From: Gemmatimonadaceae bacterium
GTDB lineage: Bacteria; Gemmatimonadota; Gemmatimonadetes; Gemmatimonadales; Gemmatimonadaceae
Direction: 5' to 3'
NCBI GenBank assembly: GCA_020851455.1
Contig: JADZCT010000032.1
Coordinates: 1-57,232 of the forward strand
DNA length: 57,232 bases
The notes below the pieces were generated by a model. It did no database searches and had not been told where the DNA came from. It worked only from the letters and a program-made list of their open reading frames with translations. A program made the translations under genes and the position numbers. Numbering within the stretch: the stretch's first letter is position 1; each line of letters opens with the position of its first letter. Positions 1 to 7,521 of the stretch are shown here, one piece after another.

Positions 1-2763
1 ACGATTTTGCGCGTGGGGTCGCTGGACGAGATTGGCGGCCTGGACATCGAGTCGGTGGAAGTGGTGAAGGGGGCCGCGGGTGCGTCGCTGTACGGGACGT
101 CGGCGGCGAACGGAGTGATGATCATCAAGACGAAGCGCGGCGCGAGCCAGGACGGCGTGCGGTTCAACGTGCGCTCGGAATACGGCATGAGCGACCTCAG
201 CTCCGCCCGCTGGCCGATGCCGGTGTACCACACGCTCGGCCTCGACGAGACGGGCAAGCGTTTCTGTATGCAGGGCTCGGCCAACGTCGCGACATGCTCG
301 CGCTCGGTGGTGTTCATGGACGAGATCATGCGCATCAACAACGTGAACGCCGACACGTCGCGCACCCCGCTGCCCTTCGAGAACAATGCGCCGTCGCACT
401 CGACGGGCGGCACGCTGAACCTGTACCAGGCCGCCATCTGGCCCGGCCAGTACTACAACGGCTTCGCCCAGATGGCCACGCCCAACCCGTCGTCGCTCAC
501 GTCCGTTGACGCCACGGGACGCGCCGGCACCACGCGCTACTTCGTGTCCGGCTCGTTCACCGACGAAGCTGGCGCCTTCAAGTACCTCAAGGGCCAGCAG
601 TCCGCGCGCGGCCGCGTGAACCTCGACTACGAAGCGCGGAGCGACCTGCTCTTCTCGGTCAGCACGCTCTTCGACCGAAGCAGCACCGACCTGCACAACG
701 TTGACATTGGCACGCTCATGCGCGGCGCTCCCGCCGGTACCGACTACACCGCCGTTGACACGCTCGGACGTCCGATCATCCGCGGTGGCGGCGCGCCGAT
801 CCGCGGCACGGGCAACGGGGCCGGCGTCTTTCTTTACGACCCGTTGAACTCGAACCGCGGGCGCTCCTCGCAGCGGCTCCTCTCCAACCTGTCGGCCACG
901 TACTTCCCGGCGGAGTGGATCACGCTCGAGGCGGTGGGCGGCTACGACCTGCGTACGCGGTCCGATGAGAGCGCGGCCTACAAGGGTTACCGCACGCAGT
1001 CGTTCTCGTCGGGCACGAACTTCGGCAACATGAGCATCAGCGACCGCCGCGAAGAGGCCATCAACGGCAACGTCTCGGCAACGGTTCGCAAGCAGCTCAC
1101 GAGCACCATCAACAGCAAGTACACCCTCAAGGGTCTGTACGACGCCGACGAAGTGTGGTCGAACAGCGGGAACGGCCAGCAGTTCGTGGTGAAGGACGTG
1201 TTCACGCTGAGCAACCTCGGCACGAACATGAGCAACAGCTCGTCGTCGCAGCGCATCGTGAACATGGGCGTCGTGGGCGGCGCCAACTTCGATATCAAGG
1301 GCAAGTACATCCTCGACGGCACCTACCGCTACGACGGCAGCTCGCTCTTCGGCGCCGGCAACCGCTGGGCGCCGTTCGGCCGCGTGTCGGCGGTGTGGCG
1401 GCTCTCGGAAGAGCCGTTCTTCAAGATTCCGCGTGTGTCCGACGTTCGGCTTCGCGGATCGCTCGGCTCGGCGGGCAACACCCCCGCGTTCACGGCGCAG
1501 TACGAGACGTACTCGTGCTCGACCTCCGGCTGCTCCCTGGGCCAGGCGGGCAACTCGAAGCTGAAGCCCGAGACCACGACGGAGGTCGAGGTGGGCCTCG
1601 ACATGACCCTGTGGGATCGCCTGGGCATCGAGCTCACCAACGCCAATAGCTCGACCAAGAACCAGATCCTGAACGTTCCGACGCCGGCCGCGCTGGGCTT
1701 CTCCAACCAGTGGCGGAACGCTGGAACGCTCGCCAACCACACATGGGAGCTGAGCGCCAGCCTTCCGGTGATCACGAAGCGTGACGTGCAGTGGTCAATG
1801 CGCGCCTCGTGGGACCGCACCCGCACGTTCATCACAGAGCTGTTCATGCCCGAGTATTTCCGCAGCGGCGGCACGTCGCAGGGCACGGGCAGCTTCTTCC
1901 TCGTGACGGCCGATCCAACGAAGGTGGACGGCTACCAGAAGAACCAGTACGCCACGATCTGGGGCCGCAAGTTCTACAAGAGCTGCGGCGACATGCCGGC
2001 CTCGGTTCGGTCCGACTGCGGCGCTGGCAAGTCCTACCAGGTTGACAACAACGGCTGGGTTGTGTGGGTGGGCGCCGGTAACACCTACAAGGACGGCATC
2101 ACCAAGAACCTCTGGCAGACCAAGTTGCCGGCCGCCAACTCGCCGTGGAACTACGCGCTCTACTACGGCCACCCGATCATTGACCGCCCGCTCAAGGGCG
2201 AAGTCGGCGAGGGCACGGGCACCAACCACATCATCGGAAGCGCCCTGCCGAAGTACCGCGTCAGCTACAACACGACGTTCACCTACAAGCGCCTGACGCT
2301 CTACGGGCTCCTCGACGCAACTATGGGCCACAGCATCAACAACCAGATGGAGGGCTGGGGCCTGCTCGACTACGCCTCGAGCTACTTCGACTTCGGCAAC
2401 TCCAGCGTGGAGCTGGCCAAGCCGCTCGGATATGGGTGGCGCGTTGCGAGCCCCGAAGGCGTGGGCTCAGGCGGGTTCTACGACCTTCTCGGGCCGAACA
2501 GCTTCAACGTCCAGGACGGGTCGTACATGAAGTTCCGCGAGTTCAGCGCGTCGTACAAGGTTGGCCCGATCGGCGGCGTGGGCGACTGGACGTTCGGAAT
2601 CGTCGGCCGCAACATGGCAACGTGGACCAAGTACCGCGGGCTCGATCCAGAACTTGGTGTGAGCGGCGCAGGCCAGGCAGGTTCCGGCCTCATCAATCAG
2701 GTTGACAACGGCGGGTATCCCCCGGTCCGCACGTTCACGTTCTCGCTCTCGACCCGGTTCTAG
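1..2763 (+). CDS. SusC/RagA-family TonB-linked outer-membrane receptor (5' end outside window)
   Basis: The frame is open from base 1, so the N-terminus (signal peptide, carboxypeptidase-regulatory domain and most of the plug) lies outside the window. The first ~47 residues are the end of the plug domain, with the SusC signature IESVEVVKGAAG, LYGTSAANGV and IIKTKRG. About 870 residues of alternating aromatic/polar barrel sequence follow, and the protein ends in FSLSTRF, the terminal aromatic typical of proteins folded by the BAM complex. SusC proteins import glycans or peptides through the outer membrane with TonB energy, capped by a SusD lipoprotein; the SusD gene starts 14 bp downstream. 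Substrate cannot be told from sequence. A second, complete copy lies at 43929. Confidence 0.93.
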   Translation, partial: TILRVGSLDEIGGLDIESVEVVKGAAGASLYGTSAANGVMIIKTKRGASQDGVRFNVRSEYGMSDLSSARWPMPVYHTLGLDETGKRFCMQGSANVATCSRSVVFMDEIMRINNVNADTSRTPLPFENNAPSHSTGGTLNLYQAAIWPGQYYNGFAQMATPNPSSLTSVDATGRAGTTRYFVSGSFTDEAGAFKYLKGQQSARGRVNLDYEARSDLLFSVSTLFDRSSTDLHNVDIGTLMRGAPAGTDYTAVDTLGRPIIRGGGAPIRGTGNGAGVFLYDPLNSNRGRSSQRLLSNLSATYFPAEWITLEAVGGYDLRTRSDESAAYKGYRTQSFSSGTNFGNMSISDRREEAINGNVSATVRKQLTSTINSKYTLKGLYDADEVWSNSGNGQQFVVKDVFTLSNLGTNMSNSSSSQRIVNMGVVGGANFDIKGKYILDGTYRYDGSSLFGAGNRWAPFGRVSAVWRLSEEPFFKIPRVSDVRLRGSLGSAGNTPAFTAQYETYSCSTSGCSLGQAGNSKLKPETTTEVEVGLDMTLWDRLGIELTNANSSTKNQILNVPTPAALGFSNQWRNAGTLANHTWELSASLPVITKRDVQWSMRASWDRTRTFITELFMPEYFRSGGTSQGTGSFFLVTADPTKVDGYQKNQYATIWGRKFYKSCGDMPASVRSDCGAGKSYQVDNNGWVVWVGAGNTYKDGITKNLWQTKLPAANSPWNYALYYGHPIIDRPLKGEVGEGTGTNHIIGSALPKYRVSYNTTFTYKRLTLYGLLDATMGHSINNQMEGWGLLDYASSYFDFGNSSVELAKPLGYGWRVASPEGVGSGGFYDLLGPNSFNVQDGSYMKFREFSASYKVGPIGGVGDWTFGIVGRNMATWTKYRGLDPELGVSGAGQAGSGLINQVDNGGYPPVRTFTFSLSTRF

Positions 2764-2777
2764 GAGCTACCCCCACA

Positions 2778-4463
2778 ATGATCCGCAAAATCATACCGAT
2801 GGTCGCCATCGCTGCGCTCGCAGGCCTCACGGCCTGCGAGAACCAGTTGGTGGTGACCAACCCGAACGCCGGCGAGACGAAGCGCGTGCTTGGCACGCCC
2901 AACGACGCCGAGGCGATGATCGGCACGTACTGGAAGCGATGGATGAGTGGCGTATACGGCAGCACTACCAACCTGGAAGGGATGGCGAACATCATCTCCT
3001 TCATGAACTCATCGTCCCTCGCGAATAATTGCCAGAACGCGCGCACGCCGTTCACCGGGGCGTCGAACGTGAACGCCCCCGGCAATGTCTGCTCGGGCGA
3101 GCAGCAGCGCCTCTATTTCTACGACAACGAGGTGAACCGTGTGGCTGCCAGCTTCCTGGGCCAGATGGCCAACGGCTTGACGCTCGGGACCCCGGCGCGC
3201 GACGGCCGCGTGAAAGCGTGGTCATACTACCTTAGCGGTTTGGCCGTCGGCTACACGGCGCTGATGTATGACTCGACGTCGGTGGTCAGCGTCGGTCAGG
3301 CGGCCGAAGACGCGGGCAAGATGATCGGCTACAAGGACGCCGCCGACTCGGCGTACGCGTTCCTGCAGAAGGCCATTGACGCAGCCGCGGCTACTCCCGC
3401 GGGTAGCGATGGCTTCCCGATTCCGGCGGCATGGCTACCCTCGCCGACGTCGTACACGTCGGCCGAGTTCGTCCGGCTCGTCCGCAGCTACAGGGCGCGG
3501 CTCCGCGCGTACATGGCCCGGACGCCCGCCGAGCGTGCGGCCGCGGACTGGGGCGCAATCATGGCGGACGTGGATGGCGGCATCACCAGCGACCAGGTGA
3601 TCACGACGAGCACTACCGCGGGGCCGTCCATCTCGTGGCGGCAGCAGTACGAGGCTTACCAGAACTGGCACCAGATGCCGCCGTTCTTCATCGGCATGGC
3701 GGACGTGTCGGGCAGCTACGCGGCGTGGATCGGCACGCCCGTCGGCAACCGCGGCGCCGGCAACTCCGGCTTCTTCATGGTTACGCCGGACCTCCGCTTC
3801 CCGCAGGGCAACACCCGCGCGGACCAGCAGGCGGACTTCACGATCAAGTCGTGCGAAGCGGCCTCGACGCCGTGCAAGCGCTACTTCGTGAACCGGCCGC
3901 AGGGCGGTGACGACTTCTCGGGCCCGGGTTTCGGGACGAGCAACTACGACTTCGTGCGCTACCACTCGTGGAACACGAAGGGCGACGGCACCGCGCGCAA
4001 CGGCAACACTGTGATCATGTACAAGGCGGAGATGGATCTGCTGAAGGCGGAAGGTTTGTACCGGAAGGGCGATTATGCGGGCGCGGCCGCGCTGGTGAAC
4101 ATCACGCGCGTGAAGAACGGCCTGCCGGCGATCGCGGCATTCGACGCGACGTCGAAGGTTCCCGGCGGCGCGAACTGCGTGCCGAAGGTTCCGGTCGCGC
4201 CATACAACGTGGTTGACTGCGGTACGCTGTGGGATGCGCTCAAGTACGAGAAGCGCATCGAGACGGCGTACTCGTCGTACAGTCCGTGGTTCTTCGAGGG
4301 CCGCGGCTGGGGCGACATGGGCGAGGGCCAGCCGACATTCTGGGCGGTTCCGTTCCAGGAGCTCCAGTCGCGCGGGTACTCGATCGCGCAGGTTTACGGC
4401 GCGGGTCCGGGCATTGGTAACGCCCCGAACTCGGTGTCCGGCAAGAGCGCTTATGGCTGGTAG
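2778..4463 (+). CDS. SusD/RagB-family surface nutrient-binding lipoprotein
   Basis: 561 aa. A lipoprotein signal peptide ends in LTAC with the lipidated cysteine at residue 20, followed by NQLVVTNPN, the usual SusD start. TPR-like helical segments occur mid-protein (EMDLLKAEGLYRKGDYAGAAALVN), and the C-terminal YEKRIETAYSSYSPWFFEGRGWGD region corresponds in part to the conserved end of SusD proteins (ER..E...R..D). It should sit on the cell surface as the lid of the SusC barrel encoded just upstream (14 bp gap, same operon). An AGGAG overlaps the SusC stop codon and can serve as ribosome binding site. Ligand unknown. Confidence 0.9.
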   Translation: MIRKIIPMVAIAALAGLTACENQLVVTNPNAGETKRVLGTPNDAEAMIGTYWKRWMSGVYGSTTNLEGMANIISFMNSSSLANNCQNARTPFTGASNVNAPGNVCSGEQQRLYFYDNEVNRVAASFLGQMANGLTLGTPARDGRVKAWSYYLSGLAVGYTALMYDSTSVVSVGQAAEDAGKMIGYKDAADSAYAFLQKAIDAAAATPAGSDGFPIPAAWLPSPTSYTSAEFVRLVRSYRARLRAYMARTPAERAAADWGAIMADVDGGITSDQVITTSTTAGPSISWRQQYEAYQNWHQMPPFFIGMADVSGSYAAWIGTPVGNRGAGNSGFFMVTPDLRFPQGNTRADQQADFTIKSCEAASTPCKRYFVNRPQGGDDFSGPGFGTSNYDFVRYHSWNTKGDGTARNGNTVIMYKAEMDLLKAEGLYRKGDYAGAAALVNITRVKNGLPAIAAFDATSKVPGGANCVPKVPVAPYNVVDCGTLWDALKYEKRIETAYSSYSPWFFEGRGWGDMGEGQPTFWAVPFQELQSRGYSIAQVYGAGPGIGNAPNSVSGKSAYGW

Positions 4464-4962
4464 GCACCGCATGGCTGCGCCGGTGGCACGCGTCACCGGC
4501 GCAGCGGCGGCTTGCCTGATGTTGACATCGTGCTACACCCTGCAGGCGATCCCCGGCGGCGCGGCACCAACACTGGGCATGAGCATCGCCATGGATCTGA
4601 ATGACGCGGGCCGCGCCGCGCTGGGCGGCTCGATGGGTCCGGAGATCCTGCAGGTAGAAGGAAGGCTGACGCGCAACGACGACGATGCGTACCAGGTTGC
4701 CGTTGCGTCCATTCGCTTGCTGCGTGGCGGTGAGCAGACGTGGGCAGGCGAAAAGGTCAGCATAAGGAAGGAGTACGTAGCCCGATTGTACGAGAAGCAC
4801 TTGTCGAAGGGCCGGACGGCAGCGGCAGCAGCCGTTGGAGTAGGGGTGGTTGCCTACTTCGCGACGAAAGCCATTATCGGGGCCGGCCTTGGAACTGATC
4901 CTGAAGGGAAACCGCCGATCGATACCGCCGGCCATTCGTTGCGGCGCCCGGTCCGTCCGTAA
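4453..4962 (+). CDS. Small lipoprotein of a SusCD-linked family, unknown function
   Basis: 169 aa from ATG 4453, which overlaps the end of the SusD gene by 11 bp; ATG 4471 (163 aa) is an alternative start. The lipobox LTSC puts the lipidated Cys at residue 27 and is followed by YTLQAIPGGAAP. The core contains MGPEILQVEG, GGEQTWAGEKV and KEYVARLY, and a hydrophobic glycine/alanine-rich stretch (AAAAAVGVGVVAYFA) lies near the C-terminus. The same blocks recur in the lipoprotein at 48736, which also follows a SusCD pair, so the two are paralogues. The C-terminal hydrophobic stretch could be a membrane or glycine-zipper segment. No named family is recognised; the role is inferred only from position. 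Confidence 0.75.
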   Translation: MAGRHRMAAPVARVTGAAAACLMLTSCYTLQAIPGGAAPTLGMSIAMDLNDAGRAALGGSMGPEILQVEGRLTRNDDDAYQVAVASIRLLRGGEQTWAGEKVSIRKEYVARLYEKHLSKGRTAAAAAVGVGVVAYFATKAIIGAGLGTDPEGKPPIDTAGHSLRRPVRP

Positions 4963-4997
4963 CTCTTCGTACCACGACTCACCCCCACGGAGTTCTG

Positions 4998-5840
4998 ATG
5001 CGACGCATTCACTACTTCTCGGCTCTGATCCTCGCTGCGGGCGCTGTCAGCGCCTGCAAGCCGGCTGAAGTAATCAAGACCGAGGACATCCCCACGGCGG
5101 GCGTGCGGTTCATCAACGCAGCGCCCGACACCGCCGGCGCTTACGGGCTCGACTTCCGGTGGGTGGACCTTGTGGAGAACAACGTCCAGTACCGCATTTC
5201 GTTCCGCAACGGGCCGGCGACCTCCGGCGGTATCACGGCGCAGATGCAGACGGTGTTCCGCCCGGCGCGCGCCGGGGCGCGGCACTTCCGCATCTTCCTC
5301 GACGACACGCTCCAGAGCATCGGGTCAACCGTGGTCAAGGACTCCACGGTGAACCTGGAGGCTGGCAAGAACTACACGGCCATCCTCTGGGGTGAGGGGC
5401 GCGCTGGCACGCTGCGGCTGGCGTTCTTCGCGGACGTGCCGAACGATCCCGGCAGCAGCGTTGCGCTTCGCGTGATCAATGCAACCAGTGCGGCGATTGA
5501 CGGCCGGTACTATGCGCAGGGCGGAGCAGCGCCTGCGGCGGCCACTTGGGCCGGCGTCGCGGCATACTCGGCTTCGAGCTTCGTGACTGCAACCCCCGGC
5601 AACTACATGTTCAACATCCGCGCGGCCGGATCGGCGACGAACATGTTCGCTGACATGCTCGCGCTGCAGGGGCAGGCGAAGACGGTTGACATCCCGGCCA
5701 CACCGGGCACGCAGCAGGCAGGCTCCGCGGTTACGCTGGTAGTGTTCCCGGCCTCAACGGCCGGTGCGCGCACGCCTCAGACCGCCGCGTTCCAGGTGCC
5801 CGCCGGCGCGTTCATGTGGGATCGGCGCCCGCCATACTAG
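4998..5840 (+). CDS. DUF4397-domain lipoprotein
   Basis: 280 aa. Signal peptide with lipobox VSAC (Cys20). The start GVRFINAAPDTAG and the repeat-like second half (VALRVINATSAAIDGRYYAQG) match DUF4397, a beta-rich extracytoplasmic domain of unknown function that often comes in tandem. A good Shine-Dalgarno (GGAG, 5 nt spacing) precedes ATG 4998. It is the last gene of the SusC-SusD-lipoprotein unit and is followed 29 bp later by a strong terminator, so it is probably co-transcribed with the uptake system; a surface or periplasmic accessory role is inference. Confidence 0.8.
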   Translation: MRRIHYFSALILAAGAVSACKPAEVIKTEDIPTAGVRFINAAPDTAGAYGLDFRWVDLVENNVQYRISFRNGPATSGGITAQMQTVFRPARAGARHFRIFLDDTLQSIGSTVVKDSTVNLEAGKNYTAILWGEGRAGTLRLAFFADVPNDPGSSVALRVINATSAAIDGRYYAQGGAAPAAATWAGVAAYSASSFVTATPGNYMFNIRAAGSATNMFADMLALQGQAKTVDIPATPGTQQAGSAVTLVVFPASTAGARTPQTAAFQVPAGAFMWDRRPPY

Positions 5841-5869
5841 CGCCAGCCGAGCAGGAAGAGAAGCGAGGA

Positions 5870-5897
5870 AGGGCCGCCCCGGATTCGGGGCGGCCCT
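5870..5897 (+). terminator. Intrinsic terminator after the first SusCD operon
   Basis: A perfect 12-bp stem, AGGGCCGCCCCG (5870-5881) pairing with CGGGGCGGCCCT (5886-5897), with a GATT tetraloop and a short TCTT after it. It lies 29 bp after the stop of the DUF4397 gene. The T tract is weak, as is usual in GC-rich genomes. Confidence 0.8.
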
Positions 5898-6031
5898 CTT
5901 GCAATGTCCGGCTGCGCCCTCTTCCCAACGCGGGGCAGGAGCAGTAGCGTAATCACCCAGCGCCGCGATGCCGGAGGGCGGGAATCGCTGCCTGCGCGCG
6001 GCTCGTGACCAGTAAACACGGGGTACAACCA

Positions 6032-6613
6032 ATGGTTATTCCCAGGCACGCACTGCCCATTCTCGCCGCCGCACTCATGCCGGCGCTGGCCGCAGCTCAA
6101 GGACGCGACCAACGCGGAACCCGGTCCGATTTCGGGGGCATGGTGTCGAGCGCGCCGATCGGGCTTCGGCTCTCAAATGGCGATGTGGAAGACATGAATC
6201 CGGTGAAGTACCTGGTTGACAAGCGGAAGGACCTCAAGCTCTCGGACGACCAGCTCAAACAGTTGCGGGCGATGAACGACTGGCTCAAGGAGTCCACCAA
6301 GCCGCAGTACCACGTGCTCGACTCCCTCAGGAACGCGACCCGCGCGCGCGCTGGAGAGAATGCCGACGTGGAGAGGGTCAGGGTTCAGATGGCGCGCGAG
6401 GAGGCGGCGGGCGTGGTCAAGGCCATTCGGGACGGCTACCAGGCCAAGCTGGCGGACGCCATGGCCGTGCTTGACGAGTCACAGAAACCGAAGGCGGAAG
6501 AACTGCTCGCCCGGCAGGCCAAGGAATCCGAGGAAACGCTGAAGGACAAGATGGGCGCCGGCCGCGGGGGCATGGGCGGCGGGCGGCGGGGCGGGCGGCC
6601 CCCGGCACTATAG
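6032..6613 (+). CDS. Spy/CpxP-like periplasmic protein
   Basis: 193 aa from ATG 6032; the preceding GTG at 6005 would only lengthen the signal peptide. A signal peptide ending near LAAAQG is followed by a helical charged protein with LKLSDDQLKQLRAM, resembling the L-x-x-x-Q segments of Spy/CpxP periplasmic chaperone-like proteins, then long amphipathic helices (EEAAGVVKAIRDGYQ, AEELLARQAKESEE). The C-terminus is a glycine/arginine-rich tail (GRGGMGGGRRGGRP). It is preceded by the terminator at 5870, so it is its own transcription unit. The assignment to Spy/CpxP is by pattern only. Confidence 0.65.
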   Translation: MVIPRHALPILAAALMPALAAAQGRDQRGTRSDFGGMVSSAPIGLRLSNGDVEDMNPVKYLVDKRKDLKLSDDQLKQLRAMNDWLKESTKPQYHVLDSLRNATRARAGENADVERVRVQMAREEAAGVVKAIRDGYQAKLADAMAVLDESQKPKAEELLARQAKESEETLKDKMGAGRGGMGGGRRGGRPPAL

Positions 6614-6781
6614 GCTTCCGCAGACTGGGTTGGCGAGTGGGGGGTCGTGGGGCCGGCGTGTCAAGGCGCGCAGGCTCTGCGCCGCTCTATGGGTGACAGC
6701 CGGCTGCTGGGCCGATGCACGTTCCCCCGACACCGCGACGACGGCGGCGAGCAGGCCGGTGAGGGCCAGGCGCCCGGTCAC
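6608..6781 (-). CDS. 57-aa secreted peptide, unknown function
   Basis: A short frame on the minus strand starts with GTG 6781, whose GTGA overlaps the stop of the lipoprotein gene at 6778-7311, the same coupling seen in several operons here. The product begins MTGRLALTGLLAAVVAVSG and continues ERASA-QQ: a positively charged start, a hydrophobic core and an AxA cleavage site, i.e. a plausible Sec signal peptide. The mature part would be about 33 residues (QQPAVTHRAAQSLRALTRRP and on) with one cysteine near the end. The stop codon (TAG 6608-6610) falls inside the last codons of the opposing Spy-like gene. It fills a gap that otherwise has no feature. Not recognised as any family; expression is unproven. 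Confidence 0.45.
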   Translation of the reverse strand: MTGRLALTGLLAAVVAVSGERASAQQPAVTHRAAQSLRALTRRPHDPPLANPVCGSL

Positions 6782-7311
6782 TTCAACAGCGCCGTGATTG
6801 CGTCGAGGATGCGCGTTTCGAGGGCGCCGCGTGACGTGCAGCGGGAGTAGGCCTGCGAGAATGTGATGGGGCGCGCCGAGGCCTCGACGTTGGTGACGAG
6901 GCGGCTGCCGGTGCCGGATGGCTGGACCTGGGCGACTACGGTGACGAACATGTCGTACGAGTCGGCGTTGGCGCCGATCTGCGTGGCGCCGCAGTCGAAA
7001 TACCGGCTGAGGGCAACCTTGCCGAGCCGCTGGCGGATCTTGAAGCCATCGTTCCCGATTGTCTTTGTGCCCACCTCGAGGCGGGAGACCGGGACGCCGA
7101 TCGAGTCGAAAACGGCGGGTAGCACCTTCCAGACGCGCTCAGGTGCGTAGTCGAGCGTGTTCACGTGCGGACCGCTCGACGGCGCGATGGTGATTGTGCC
7201 AGCTCCACCCACAGCGATGTCCTGCGTCACCGGGCGGGTGCTGCTGACAGTGCCGGAAGAGGCGCAGGCTGCCGCGCCGGCCAGGGCGAGCGCAAGGATT
7301 GGTCGGATCAT
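6778..7311 (-). CDS. Hypothetical lipoprotein
   Basis: 177 aa from ATG 7311, chosen because it gives a clean lipoprotein signal MIRPILALALAGAAAC with Cys16. The mature protein has the segments YAPERVWKVLPAVFDSIGVP, GNDGFKIRQRLGKVALSRYFDCG and ITFSQAYSRCTSRGALETRI, with two cysteines that could pair. The first segment looks like the start of BamC/NlpB-like small alpha-beta domains, but the similarity is too weak to name. Its stop codon overlaps the start of the 57-aa secreted peptide. No function can be assigned. Confidence 0.75.
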   Translation of the reverse strand: MIRPILALALAGAAACASSGTVSSTRPVTQDIAVGGAGTITIAPSSGPHVNTLDYAPERVWKVLPAVFDSIGVPVSRLEVGTKTIGNDGFKIRQRLGKVALSRYFDCGATQIGANADSYDMFVTVVAQVQPSGTGSRLVTNVEASARPITFSQAYSRCTSRGALETRILDAITALLK

Positions 7312-7521
7312 GGTGTTTGGGACTCCGTGGATGGCTGCGTCCACCCCAACCTACGGCGTTTCCCCGCGCGCTGCCACCGCGGGCGGCAGTCGGCGCGGAG
7401 GCGGTCCCGGGGCCATCTTAACCGGCGTGACTCCAGCCCCGGACGCGCACGCCCCGTGAGAACCAGCCATGGCCAGTTGATGCCGCGTCCCGGCGGGGCG
7501 TTGACCGGACACCTGCGAGCG

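Noticed and set aside
505-510. GTTGAC sequences as -35 promoter boxes
   Set aside because: They occur dozens of times inside genes because RTCGAY is avoided; without a -10 at the right distance they mean nothing.
7312-7521. Possible small gene or promoters in the 210-bp divergent gap
   Set aside because: A 42-codon frame from 7333 has no signal, motif or ribosome site; a TAAGAT on the minus strand (7420-7415) lacks a -35. Nothing supportable is seen.
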